From NCBI RefSeq assembly GCF_021560175.1, contig NZ_CP091110.1:5432001-5496000 (forward strand): a stretch of DNA of 64,000 nucleotides, read 5' to 3'. The DNA comes from Neobacillus drentensis. Its GTDB lineage: Bacteria > Bacillota > Bacilli > Bacillales > Cytobacillaceae. The translations under genes were made by a program, and so were the position numbers. The notes under the pieces are model-generated. The model ran no database searches. It had not been told where the DNA came from and worked only from the letters and a program-made list of their open reading frames with translations. This document shows, one piece after another, positions 1 to 8,620 of this stretch. Position 1 is the first letter of the stretch; the number at the start of each line of letters is the position of its first letter.

Positions 1-1284
1 CCACGGACCTTTATGAAGTTCAAAGTGTAAGTGCTGGCCTGTTGAATCGCCTGTATTACCCATCACACCAATTTGCTGTCCTTTTTTCACAACAGCTCCA
101 CTGCCGACCAAACGTGTTGACATGTGGGCATAAACAGTGGTGTAAACTTGTCCATTAATAGAGTGGGAGACAAAGATACAGTTTCCATAACTGCTAGATA
201 GATAGGATCGTATGACGACACCGTCAGCAGCAGCAACAATTGGTACAGCTGTAGGATTGGCAATGTCTACACCGACGTGCCTTTCACTACCGCGTGCTCC
301 AAATCCAGAGCTTAAATAGCCGGCAGCAGGCTGTGTCCAATAACCGCTGGAAACGCCAGGGGTCGATCCTGAACTCACATATCCAGAACTACTGCTAGAA
401 CTTGTACTACTACTACTGCTGCTGTGGCTGCTTGCCGCCTGACGCTTAGCAGCTTCAGCTGCTGCTTTTGCTGCTCTTGCGGCTTCTGCTGCTGCTTTCG
501 CTTGAGCTTCCTGCTCCATCTTGATGGCTTGTTGAATGGCTGTTTGTTGAGCGGCAAGAAGGGCATCTTGTTCTTGTAAATCCATCAAACCTTCGTGGGC
601 GTCATTTTCTTGGTCCTTCAGGCTCGCTAATAATTTATCTTTATCTGCCTTTTGAACATTTAATTGTTGTTTTAAGGTTTGTAAGTCTGCGACCATTTTT
701 TGGATGCTGGCAAGATTGGCTTGAACCTGCTTCTGTTTTGTTTCTAAAGCCTGCTTATCTGCCTCGTGCTCTTTTAATATAGCCTGGTCAGCCTGCATAA
801 TCGTTACAACTGCATTGGCACGGCCAACAAAATCACTAAAACTGGTGGAACCCATTAAAACATCCAGATAGTTAACGACACCACCTGTTTCCTGATAGCT
901 GCGTGCTCTGTCTTTTAAGAGGATATTACGTTTCTCAATCCGGTCTTTAATAACTTCCATTTCGCCTTGAAGTTCCAGAATTTCCGCTTTGGTACTTTCT
1001 AATTTAGCGGTTGTTTCATTAATTTTATTGGTTGAGTCAGCAATAGCCTTATCTAATCTAGTAATTTCATCTTTTACATCCGCCTGCTGATTCTGTAGAT
1101 CTGTAATCTGATTGCTTTTCTGATTAATAGTGGAATTGATATCGGAGCGCTGTTCCTGAATTTTGTTCTGCTCTCCCTTTAAGCTGGAGATAGAGGCTGC
1201 TTCTGTTCTAACAGATGTTCCTCCAAAAATGGTTCCAAACCCTACCGTTGCCGTCACGGCAAGGGTAACTATTGATTTCCTCAT
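1..1284 (-). CDS. M23 peptidase / EnvC-like murein hydrolase activator (3' end outside window)
   Basis: The protein begins MRKSIVTLAVTATVGFG, a signal-peptide-like start, after a GGAGGG site 11 nt upstream. About 280 residues of heptad-rich, Gln/Lys/Glu-rich coiled coil follow, then an Ala/Ser-rich linker near 375-560. The C-terminal part is a peptidase M23 (LytM) domain with HVGVD (HxxxD) and HLHFELH (HxH) zinc motifs, both intact, so it may be catalytic rather than a degenerate activator. The reading frame is open to base 1, so the last residues are missing. It lies directly downstream of ftsEX. Coiled-coil M23 proteins next to ftsEX are typical partners regulated by FtsEX outside the membrane; that link here is inferred from position. 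Confidence 0.88.
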   Translation of the reverse strand, partial: MRKSIVTLAVTATVGFGTIFGGTSVRTEAASISSLKGEQNKIQEQRSDINSTINQKSNQITDLQNQQADVKDEITRLDKAIADSTNKINETTAKLESTKAEILELQGEMEVIKDRIEKRNILLKDRARSYQETGGVVNYLDVLMGSTSFSDFVGRANAVVTIMQADQAILKEHEADKQALETKQKQVQANLASIQKMVADLQTLKQQLNVQKADKDKLLASLKDQENDAHEGLMDLQEQDALLAAQQTAIQQAIKMEQEAQAKAAAEAARAAKAAAEAAKRQAASSHSSSSSSTSSSSSSGYVSSGSTPGVSSGYWTQPAAGYLSSGFGARGSERHVGVDIANPTAVPIVAAADGVVIRSYLSSSYGNCIFVSHSINGQVYTTVYAHMSTRLVGSGAVVKKGQQIGVMGNTGDSTGQHLHFELHKGPW

Positions 1285-1352
1285 AACCGATTGTTCCCTC
1301 CGTCTCTCTATTTACAGGTAAATCGTTGCTGGCCCTGCTTTACTCATGATTG

Positions 1353-1382
1353 AAGGAAGGACAAATGAGTCGTCCTTCCTTA
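1353..1382 (-). other. Stem-loop between ftsX and the M23 gene
   Basis: A 10-bp inverted repeat, AAGGAAGGAC with GTCCTTCCTT, follows the ftsX stop at once on the minus strand. There is no T-tract on either strand, so it is not a standard intrinsic terminator. It could modulate read-through or mRNA stability between ftsEX and the peptidase gene. Confidence 0.5.
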
Positions 1383-1386
1383 AAAA

Positions 1387-2280
1387 TTACACTCTTAAGA
1401 ATTTACGTACAGACATGACACTTCCCCATACACCAATCAGTGCACCCATTAAAATCAAAATGCCTGAAACTTGATACATAAATGGGTTAAACGGCAAGAT
1501 CTTGATAAAGGTTCCAGCAAGCTTAGGACCGATATAATCATAGGCACGATAGTAAGCAATCGAGATCAGGACAATCGGTAAAATCGAGCCGATAATGCCG
1601 AGCCATAAACCTTCTAAAAAGAACGGCCAGCGAATAAACGTATTCGTTGCTCCTACTAACCTCATAATCTTAATTTCTCTTCGTCTCGCAATAATCGTAA
1701 TTTTAATCGTATTGGAGATTAAGAAAATAGCCGTAAAGAACAAACCAATGACGAGAACAATCCCCACGTTTCGGGCCGCATTGATAAATTTAAATAATTT
1801 TTCTACCTTGCCCTGACCGTATTTAACTTTTGCGACAAAGTTGTCTTTTTCAATCAGCTTCGCCACTTTCATCGTATCGGCCGGATTTTTTGTTTTGACG
1901 ATAAAGACATCATTTAGCGGATTATCCTGTTCAAAAAGCTTAAACGCTTTACCATCCTCACCAAGACTCTTGACGAGGTTATTTAGTTCTTGCGTTTTTG
2001 GTGAGAATTGAATACTTTTTACTTCTGGTATACTATCAATCTCGTTTTTCAACGTTTCCTGATCTTGTTTAGAAGCGGCAACGTCTATGTGCACTCGAAT
2101 TTCTACATCTTGTTCAATTGTTTGCGCTACCCTGTTAAGATTCATCATAATGGCGAAAAAGACACCCACTAGGATTAAGGTAACCGTAACGGCACCAACA
2201 GATGCAAAAGTCATCCAGCCGTTTCTTTTTATACTTTTTAAACTTTCTCGGGCGTGACGGCCAACTGTTCTAATTTTCAT
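1387..2280 (-). CDS. ftsX: Cell division ABC transporter permease FtsX
   Basis: This 297-aa protein has the FtsX layout: a short cytoplasmic N-terminus (MKIRTVGRHARESLKSIKRN), a first membrane helix at about 23-46, an extracytoplasmic domain to about residue 165, and three further helices near 175-200, 225-250 and 270-290. FtsX is the membrane half of FtsEX, which controls peptidoglycan hydrolases. An in-frame start 18 codons upstream exists, but the MKIRTV start is preferred: it follows AGAGGTG at normal spacing and matches the family N-terminus. It overlaps the end of ftsE by 11 bp, which indicates translational coupling. Confidence 0.95.
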   Translation of the reverse strand: MKIRTVGRHARESLKSIKRNGWMTFASVGAVTVTLILVGVFFAIMMNLNRVAQTIEQDVEIRVHIDVAASKQDQETLKNEIDSIPEVKSIQFSPKTQELNNLVKSLGEDGKAFKLFEQDNPLNDVFIVKTKNPADTMKVAKLIEKDNFVAKVKYGQGKVEKLFKFINAARNVGIVLVIGLFFTAIFLISNTIKITIIARRREIKIMRLVGATNTFIRWPFFLEGLWLGIIGSILPIVLISIAYYRAYDYIGPKLAGTFIKILPFNPFMYQVSGILILMGALIGVWGSVMSVRKFLRV

Positions 2281-2956
2281 AACCGTATTCACCTCTTTGC
2301 TCATCACGAACAATCTTACCGCCTTCAATAGCAATGACGCGATGTTGTAATGTATTGACGATCTCTCTGTTATGGGTTGCCATCACAACAGTCGTTCCTC
2401 TGTTATTGATTTCTTCAAAAATCTTCATAATTTCCCATGATGTGTCCGGATCCAGGTTACCCGTTGGCTCATCGGCAATCACAACCTTTGGCGAGTTGAC
2501 GATGGAACGGGCAATCGATACACGCTGTTGTTCCCCGCCGGATAGCTCTGTTGGCAGCATTTTAATTTTATGCTTTAAGCCTACAAGATCAAGTACTTCC
2601 ATTACCCGTTTGCGGATAAATTTTGGCTGTGCCTCAATAACCTCAAGGGCAAAGGCCACATTTTCATAAACCGTTAAGGACGGGAGGAGTTTAAAGTCTT
2701 GGAACACGACGCCTAAATTCCTTCTAAATATCGGTACCTTTTTCATTTTTAATTTGGCAAGGTTGACGCCATTCATCGTAATCGTACCAGTTGACGGAAC
2801 TTCTTCGCGGTACATCATTTTAATGAAGGTTGATTTACCGGCACCACTTGGTCCAACGACATAAACAAATTCGCCCTGATTAATTCGGACATCTATACCA
2901 TTAATGGCTGTTACACCATTCGGATACTTCTTATATACATCTAGTAGTTCTATCAT
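2270..2956 (-). CDS. ftsE: Cell division ATP-binding protein FtsE
   Basis: A 228-aa ABC ATPase of normal FtsE length. Visible motifs are Walker A GPSGAGKS (about residues 36-43), the signature LSGGEQQR, Walker B VVIADEP with the catalytic Glu, and the H-loop ATHN. The start is supported by AGGTGATAATGA before the ATG. FtsE drives FtsX, which gates cell-wall hydrolases. The gene is first of the pair ftsE-ftsX and sits downstream of cccB, the order known from B. subtilis. Confidence 0.96.
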   Translation of the reverse strand: MIELLDVYKKYPNGVTAINGIDVRINQGEFVYVVGPSGAGKSTFIKMMYREEVPSTGTITMNGVNLAKLKMKKVPIFRRNLGVVFQDFKLLPSLTVYENVAFALEVIEAQPKFIRKRVMEVLDLVGLKHKIKMLPTELSGGEQQRVSIARSIVNSPKVVIADEPTGNLDPDTSWEIMKIFEEINNRGTTVVMATHNREIVNTLQHRVIAIEGGKIVRDEQRGEYGYEN

Positions 2957-3173
2957 TCATTATCACCTATTATCGAAGATTATTCGAAGATCATTCGACA
3001 TTAACCTTCGTATTTTTACAGATTGGGCCAAAAAAACAAATAATATGTGCATAATCTTGCTTGTTTTTATTATAACATCATAATTCGCTAATAAAACGGT
3101 AAAAATATTACAGTTTCTTTTCAAGAGACACCTATCTTGACAAATTTCTCACTATTCAAAATTAATTACGCAA

Positions 3174-3212
3174 ATAAAAAAACGCCCTGTTTAAATGCAA
3201 CAGAACGTTTTC
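3174..3212 (-). terminator. Rho-independent terminator after cccB
   Basis: On the minus strand the stem AACGTTCTGTT / AACAGGGCGTT (two G-U pairs) with a 7-nt loop is followed by a run of T. It lies 20-60 bp past the cccB stop and separates cccB from ftsEX. Confidence 0.75.
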
Positions 3213-3233
3213 CTCATTACGTATTGATATTAA

Positions 3234-3590
3234 TTATTTCTTTCCTGCAAGCCAAGTTGCCATAGTATTGGCATCATCACCAGTTACCAAACCTGCTGGC
3301 ATTCCGCCTGCTTTACCGTTTTTAAGGATGTCTAGGATTTCAGCTTTTGAATATTTTGATCCAACCTTTGTTAAGTTTGGACCCATGCCCCCCTTCATAT
3401 CACCGCCGTGACAGCTGGAGCACTTTTGATCAAAAATCTTTTGGGCGTCACTGGCATTTGAGGTTTCCGTTGTGCCGCCGCCATTATCTTTAGACGTGTC
3501 CTTCTTGTTATCGTTGCCGCCGCCACAGGCAGCAAGTCCCATTACAAGAGAGGTTCCAAGTAATAGGGCTAACAGCTTTTGCTTCATCAT
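3234..3590 (-). CDS. cccB: Cytochrome c551 lipoprotein CccB
   Basis: This is a 118-aa small c-type cytochrome. It has a lipoprotein signal peptide ending in the lipobox LAAC (Cys22), a Gly/Asn/Lys/Asp-rich linker, one heme site CSSCH, and a distal Met in GGMPAGL as likely sixth ligand. It would be anchored to the outer face of the membrane and carry electrons towards the terminal oxidase. B. subtilis cccB lies at the same place beside ftsE. It is a monoheme protein and separate from the multiheme cluster at 8.6-17.2 kb. Confidence 0.93.
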   Translation of the reverse strand: MMKQKLLALLLGTSLVMGLAACGGGNDNKKDTSKDNGGGTTETSNASDAQKIFDQKCSSCHGGDMKGGMGPNLTKVGSKYSKAEILDILKNGKAGGMPAGLVTGDDANTMATWLAGKK

Positions 3591-3643
3591 ATTCCCCCCC
3601 TTTTTTGAGAAAAAGTTTCCATCAATGTACTATTATACCAATC

Positions 3644-4510
3644 TTATGCGCGTTTGAAACCTTCACCAAGTACTTCAGCCGCATCCATTACAATGACAAA
3701 TGCAGACGGATCAATAGATTGAACTAAATGTTTCAATTTTGTGAACTCCGTTTGATCTACCACGCACATAAGCACTGGCCGTTCATGGTCTGTAAAACCA
3801 CCATATGCTGATAGTTTTGTCACGCCACGGTCAATTTTATTCAAGATTCCCTCTCTAACTTCATCTTGGTTATTCGTAATGATCATGGCCATTTTCGAAC
3901 GTCCAAAGCCAACCTGAACAAGGTCAATCGTTTTGCTTGTCACATAGAGGGCTATTAACGCATACAAGCCTTTTTCAATATCAAAAACAACCGCAGCAGT
4001 TAGTACAATTAACCCATCAATGATGACCACACATCTCCCGAGGGTAAAGCCAGTATATTTATTGATGATTTGAGCGGCCAGGTCGGTACCGCCTGTCGAG
4101 GCGTTTCCGCGGAAGACAATCCCAAGCCCCAAGCCTACGCCAATCCCCCCGAATAACGCCGCTAGCAGGGCATCATGGGTCCATGGGTCTAAGTGTTTCG
4201 TCAGAAAAACGACAAACGGCAGAAAGATCGTGCCAACAAGCGTTTTGACACCGAATTGCTTTCCTAAAAAAATGACACCGGCAATAAATAACGGGATATT
4301 AAAAGCCCATTGAACAAAGGCCGGTTCCCATCCAAAGACAGCTTTAAAAATGGTACTAATCCCACTGACTCCTCCTGAAGCTACTTGGTTAGGCAGTAAA
4401 AAAACATTAAAAGTTAACGCAATAATTGCCGCTCCCACTAACACGTAAATATAATCAACTGTTATACTCCATTTCGGGTACTTGTGTGTTAAATTGCTTA
4501 ATACATTCAT
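3644..4510 (-). CDS. yvjA: YitT-family (DUF161/DUF2179) membrane protein, YvjA-like
   Basis: The 288-aa protein has five to six hydrophobic segments in residues 15-200. They include the family's conserved NxASGGVSG and GNASTGGTDLAA regions. A soluble C-terminal DUF2179 domain follows (about 210-280, with VDQTEFTKLKHLV). This is the usual YitT/YvjA architecture and length. The function is not established; B. subtilis yvjA occupies the same position between prfB and cccB. It reads into cccB after about 50 bp, so co-transcription is possible. Confidence 0.88.
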   Translation of the reverse strand: MNVLSNLTHKYPKWSITVDYIYVLVGAAIIALTFNVFLLPNQVASGGVSGISTIFKAVFGWEPAFVQWAFNIPLFIAGVIFLGKQFGVKTLVGTIFLPFVVFLTKHLDPWTHDALLAALFGGIGVGLGLGIVFRGNASTGGTDLAAQIINKYTGFTLGRCVVIIDGLIVLTAAVVFDIEKGLYALIALYVTSKTIDLVQVGFGRSKMAMIITNNQDEVREGILNKIDRGVTKLSAYGGFTDHERPVLMCVVDQTEFTKLKHLVQSIDPSAFVIVMDAAEVLGEGFKRA

Positions 4511-4737
4511 ACAAATTCTCCTCTATATTCTATCCAGATAAATGAACCGAATGTGAGTATAGCATTTGATAAATAGGGGTGTAAATGGCATTGAGTTAAC
4601 GTGATAAAGTAATCGTACAGTGAACAGTTAGCTAGGTTTAGCATTTGCCTTTGTTTGTGTTTTCATGAAAGGGTTTTAGATTTTCATTTACGGCATTGTC
4701 TTTGGGGATTCATTGGCTTACTGGCGGAAAGCTCTAC

Positions 4738-5148
4738 TTCACTGGCGCTTGCCTGCCACTTACTGGCTCATAGCAGCCTGTTTCTGGCGGATACCCGATT
4801 TTTACTGGCACTCCCCTGCTTACTGGCGGATACCCGATTTTTACTGGCGACTCCACTGCTTACTGGCGGATAACTCCACTTCACTGGTGCTCGCCTGCTA
4901 TTTACTGGCGCATAGCAGCCGGTTTCTGGCGGATACCCGATTTTTACTGGCGACTCCACTGCTTACTGGCGGATAACTCCTCTTCACTCGCGCTCGCCTG
5001 ACACTTACTGGCTCCTAGCAGCCTGTTTCTGGCGGATACCCGCTATTTACTGGCGACTCCACTGCTTACTGGCGGATAACTCCTCTTCACTCGCGCTCGC
5101 CTGACACTTACTGGCGCATAGTTGCCTGTTTCTGGCGGATACCAACTG
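4738..5148. repeat. Intergenic tandem repeat array, 103-bp period, about 3.7 units
   Basis: Units begin at 4738, 4880, 4983 and 5086 with TTCACTsGyGCTyGCCTG. The last two full spacings are exactly 103 bp. The first unit is 142 bp because an inner 39-bp segment is duplicated. Inside each unit the short core TTACTGGCGGATA recurs several times. The array fills the gap between yvjA and prfB (4511-5196). Several short open frames on both strands here are translations of the repeat and not genes. The first part of the gap (4511-4730) shows nothing else clear. Confidence 0.9.
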
Positions 5149-5157
5149 TTAACCAAC

Positions 5158-5190
5158 AAAAAGCCTTTGCCAAACAAATCGGCAAAGGCT
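5158..5190 (-). terminator. Rho-independent terminator of prfB
   Basis: The minus strand carries the 10-bp perfect stem AGCCTTTGCC / GGCAAAGGCT with a 9-nt loop, followed by TTTTT. It starts seven bases after the prfB stop. Confidence 0.9.
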
Positions 5191-5196
5191 TGATGA

Positions 5197-6298
5197 TTAT
5201 GAAATTCTTGAACGCAAATAAGCGTTAATAAACTGATCTAAATCTCCGTCCATAACGGCCTGCACATTTCCACTTTCCGTACTCGTCCGGTGGTCTTTTA
5301 CCATGGAATAAGGATGGAAGACGTAAGAACGAATTTGACTTCCCCAGCCAATTTCCTTTTGTTCACCGCGGATTTCCAACAGCTCTTGTTCCTGGCGCTC
5401 AATTTCCCGCTGATACAGCTTCGCTTTTAACATTTTCATCGCTGACTCACGGTTTTTAATTTGTGAACGTTCCGATTGGCAGGTCACGACCACTCCCGTT
5501 GGCAAGTGGGTAATCCTTACTGCCGAATCGGTTGTATTGATATGCTGTCCACCAGCACCTGTGGCACGGTACGTATCAATTTTTAAATCCTCGGTGCGTA
5601 TTTCGACCTGAATTTCTTCATTAAACTCAGGCATGACTTCACACGATACGAACGAAGTATGACGACGGCCTGATGCATCAAACGGCGAAATCCGGACAAG
5701 CCGGTGAACCCCTTTTTCTGCTTTTAGGTAACCATAGGCATTATGCCCTTTAATCGATAAGGTCACACTCTTAATGCCAGCCTCATCACCAGGAAGATAG
5801 TCGAGCGTTTCCACCTTAAAGCCCTTCTTTTCCGCCCAGCGGGTATACATCCGAAGCAGCATCGAACCCCAGTCCTGTGATTCTGTCCCACCCGCACCTG
5901 GGTGGAGCTCGAGGATAGCATTATTTTTATCATATTCCTCACTCAAAAGAAGCTGGAGCTCAAATTGGCTTAAACGGGAGGTTAGTTGTTCCAACTCTTC
6001 TTCCAGTTCAGCCCTTAATTCTTCATCATTTTCTTCTTTTACAAGTTCATATGTCAGCTCGAGATTCTCATAGGAGTCATTTAACTCCATGAACTCATTT
6101 ACTTGATCTTTTAAACCATTCGCTTCGCTGATCACGGCCTGCGCCTTCTCTTGGTTATTCCAAAAGTCAGGATGAAGCATTTCATCATCTAGCTCTGCGA
6201 TTCTGGCTTCTTTATTTTCAAGGTCAAAGAGACCCCCTAAAGTCCGCTAATGTCTTAGCTGTTTTTTCAAGTTCATTCCGAATTTCTGCTAATTCCAT
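5197..6298 (-). CDS. prfB: Peptide chain release factor RF2, with programmed +1 frameshift
   Basis: RF2 recognises UGA and UAA stop codons and triggers peptide release. The gene starts at the ATG at 6298 after AGAGGTGAAG and reads 24 codons to an in-frame TGA at 6226-6224. That stop sits in the classic frameshift site: an internal SD-like AGGGGG, then CTT TGA C. Shifting +1 continues into the main frame (L-D-L-E-N-K), giving 366 aa, the standard length. The SPF codon-recognition tripeptide (ISPFDASGRR) and the GGQ catalytic motif (ATGAGGQHINTTDS) are present. Without the shift the main frame would start falsely at an internal Met at 6180. RF2 levels should be autoregulated through the TGA. 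Confidence 0.97.
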
Positions 6299-6597
6299 TT
6301 TCTTCACCTCTATAAAAAATTAATCTTCACATTTTGAATTAGTTAGTCCCTATCCATTATAGCGTGAGAACCGGATTAAATTCAAAATTAGACGATTTAG
6401 TTCGGATTTTTTTAAAATCATCCCCATACATCCGCTAAGATAAATTGGGAAAAATCCATTAAACATCCTTAGTATTTATATATTTCGATGTGTCAAAGAT
6501 GGTACTATTAAATAAGAGTAAACGATGGTTATCATTCAGACTTATACATAAGCAGCTGCAACAGGACGAGCGAAACTACAGAAAAGGAGACAAAGGA

Positions 6598-8526
6598 ATG
6601 GAGAAAATAAACCGTAATGAACCTTGTCCTTGCGGGAGTGGAAAAAAGTATAAAAAGTGCTGCGGAGCAACTGATGCCATTTCCATCACTGAAGTCCTTG
6701 AACATGAAATAGATGAACTGCAGAAACAATTCCTCCATTTCGCTTACTATCATTTTGGTCATGAAATGGCGGAGGATTTTGAAGTACTAGAAACAAGTCT
6801 GGAAATCATGGATAACGAGGAGCAGGAATTCTATGAAATGATTCACTCCATTTGGTTCTCTCTGTTTGAAGGGTTGGATGATGGTGAAACAATCATGGAA
6901 AAGTTCATTCAAGTCGTAGCGGGAAAAATAAAGCGGCCTAAATTAAAGCATATTTTACAAACCTGGACAAATGCCAGAACCATTGCCGGCACAGTAATCG
7001 CTGTGGATGAAAACAAGCTGACAATCGAAGATGGTTTCACTTCGGAGCATCTTGAAGCGATTAATCTATCCGAGCCCCTTCAAGTGGATGAAGGATCGTT
7101 TATGGTTGGAATCCTGCTGCCATTTGAACAACAATATGTCTTCTTCCCGGGTCCATTAGAACTGCCAGACCTCAACCCAGACCTTGCTATTTCCTATATT
7201 AAAGACAGCAGCCTTGATGCCGATTATGATTCACCACAGGAATATTTGACCGACTTCTTTGTGGACATTGTAAGTGAGCTCCCGATGGCAGGAGGTTTAA
7301 TGGAAATAGACGAGATCGATTGGCCTGCTCCTATTTACAAGGACGTAGCTGATCTTTTTAAAAAGCAGCTTGAAATGCAGCTGCCCCCTCCTGTCTTAGA
7401 TATGGGTCTGATTCTCTGGTATTCATTCTGCAAAAAGAAACAAAAGCGAATCCAAAATCCCAATATATATGTAGCCGCCCTTCATTACTTATTGTCCACG
7501 CTCACTCCATTGGACCAAGCCGTGACGCAAAAGGAACTGGCTCAGCAATACGGTGTTTCTGCCCGCAGTATTTCCTCGGTTGTGTCAGAATTGGAGTTCG
7601 AGTTAGAGGAAGATATTGGCGAGTTTTTCGGGTTGGACAATCTGGGTAAGGAGGATACTTTTGTTCTCCCTAAGGCTCAACTAGCACCTGTTATTGAGTT
7701 TCCTAAGAATAAAGGGTCGAACACTGCAGCCGGGCCTAATGTGACAACCTTTCCAACTGGGTCGGATCGGCCTGCGAAGAAAACCACCGTACGAAAGATC
7801 TCCAAGCGTGATGAGGAGCGGGCTCGAAACTTGATTTATGACGCCTTGCAAACAGACGGGAAGCAGCGTTATAAATTTGCAGAAGAAGCATTAAACCTCA
7901 ATCCCAATTGTGTCGATGCCTACGTCATTCTTGCTGAAAAAACAAAGAGCCTAGAAGAAGCGATTCTATTATATGAAAAAGGGATCCAAGCGGGTGAACA
8001 AGACCTGGGCAAGGACTTTTTCAAAGAAAACAAGGGCTATTTTTGGGGATTGGTCGAAACAAGACCTTACATGCGCGCCAAACTTCATTATGCCGAAGCT
8101 CTTTCGCTTTTGGGAAAAATAGACCAGGCGGCTCGGCAATATGAACAGTTGCTTGAATTAAATCCAATGGATAACCAAGGTGTCCGTTACTCCTTGTTTG
8201 TTGCTTATATGGATATGGGAGACTTAGCAAAAGCTCATGCGATTCTGGAACAATTTGAGGAGCCCACTGCCCAATTCTTCTATAACCGGCTTTTATTGGA
8301 GTTATCTGAACATGGTTTTTCGGCTAAAGCCGGAATGCTTTTGAAGGGTGCCAAAAAGGAAAATAAGTATGTGATTCCGTATTTAACCGGTAAAAAAAGA
8401 CTGCCTGCTTATCCACCTGATTATTTCGGGTTTGGGGATGAGAATGAAGCGATTGTGTATGCGGATATGCATTTGCATTTGTGGAGGAAGATTGATGGGT
8501 TAGGTGAATGGTTGAAGGGGAAATAA
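6598..8526 (+). CDS. SEC-C motif and TPR-containing protein
   Basis: This 642-aa protein begins MEKINRNEPCPCGSGKKYKKCC, a SEC-C zinc-binding motif like the one ending SecA. A long middle region of unknown fold follows, then an HTH-like stretch (TQKELAQQYGVSARSISSVV, about 345-365). Residues 440-620 hold several TPR-like helical pairs (for example NCVDAYVILAEKTKSLEEA and AARQYEQLLELNPMDNQG). The start is chosen for AAAGGAGA seven bases upstream; an in-frame ATG 36 codons earlier has no good site. Its exact function is unknown. The SEC-C motif could bind zinc and SecB, ribosomes or other partners, which is an inference. It is divergent from prfB. Confidence 0.82.
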   Translation: MEKINRNEPCPCGSGKKYKKCCGATDAISITEVLEHEIDELQKQFLHFAYYHFGHEMAEDFEVLETSLEIMDNEEQEFYEMIHSIWFSLFEGLDDGETIMEKFIQVVAGKIKRPKLKHILQTWTNARTIAGTVIAVDENKLTIEDGFTSEHLEAINLSEPLQVDEGSFMVGILLPFEQQYVFFPGPLELPDLNPDLAISYIKDSSLDADYDSPQEYLTDFFVDIVSELPMAGGLMEIDEIDWPAPIYKDVADLFKKQLEMQLPPPVLDMGLILWYSFCKKKQKRIQNPNIYVAALHYLLSTLTPLDQAVTQKELAQQYGVSARSISSVVSELEFELEEDIGEFFGLDNLGKEDTFVLPKAQLAPVIEFPKNKGSNTAAGPNVTTFPTGSDRPAKKTTVRKISKRDEERARNLIYDALQTDGKQRYKFAEEALNLNPNCVDAYVILAEKTKSLEEAILLYEKGIQAGEQDLGKDFFKENKGYFWGLVETRPYMRAKLHYAEALSLLGKIDQAARQYEQLLELNPMDNQGVRYSLFVAYMDMGDLAKAHAILEQFEEPTAQFFYNRLLLELSEHGFSAKAGMLLKGAKKENKYVIPYLTGKKRLPAYPPDYFGFGDENEAIVYADMHLHLWRKIDGLGEWLKGK

Positions 8527-8540
8527 AGAGAATGGAATAA

Positions 8541-8577
8541 GTCTTCGGCTTCATTAGGAATGCCTGAAGGCTTTTTT
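8541..8577 (+). terminator. Probable terminator of the SEC-C gene
   Basis: GTCTTC pairs with GAAGGC around a GC-poor loop and is followed by TTTTTT on the plus strand, 15 bp past the stop at 8526. Confidence 0.6.
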
Positions 8578-8590
8578 GCTTTGGCCAATT

Positions 8591-8617
8591 AAAAAACCGA
8601 GGGGCTTAGCCCCCTCG
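8591..8617 (-). terminator. Terminator after the octaheme cytochrome gene
   Basis: On the minus strand the stem CGAGGGG / CCCCTCG is followed by TTTTTT, immediately past the stop of the gene ending at 8621. It closes the cytochrome cluster. Confidence 0.9.
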
Positions 8618-8620
8618 ATC

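Noticed and set aside
375..566. Open frame opposite the M23 gene
   Set aside because: It is a shadow of the Ala/Ser-rich linker of the real gene, with low-complexity Gln/Lys composition and no ribosome site.
4655..4976. Short open frames on both strands with repeated YWRIPDFYW or ASKNRVSA peptides
   Set aside because: They are translations of the 103-bp tandem repeat in several frames, with no ribosome sites.
5197..6180. prfB taken as a truncated gene starting at an internal Met
   Set aside because: The upstream 24 codons, the AGGGGG site and CTT TGA C show the standard programmed frameshift, so the gene is complete.
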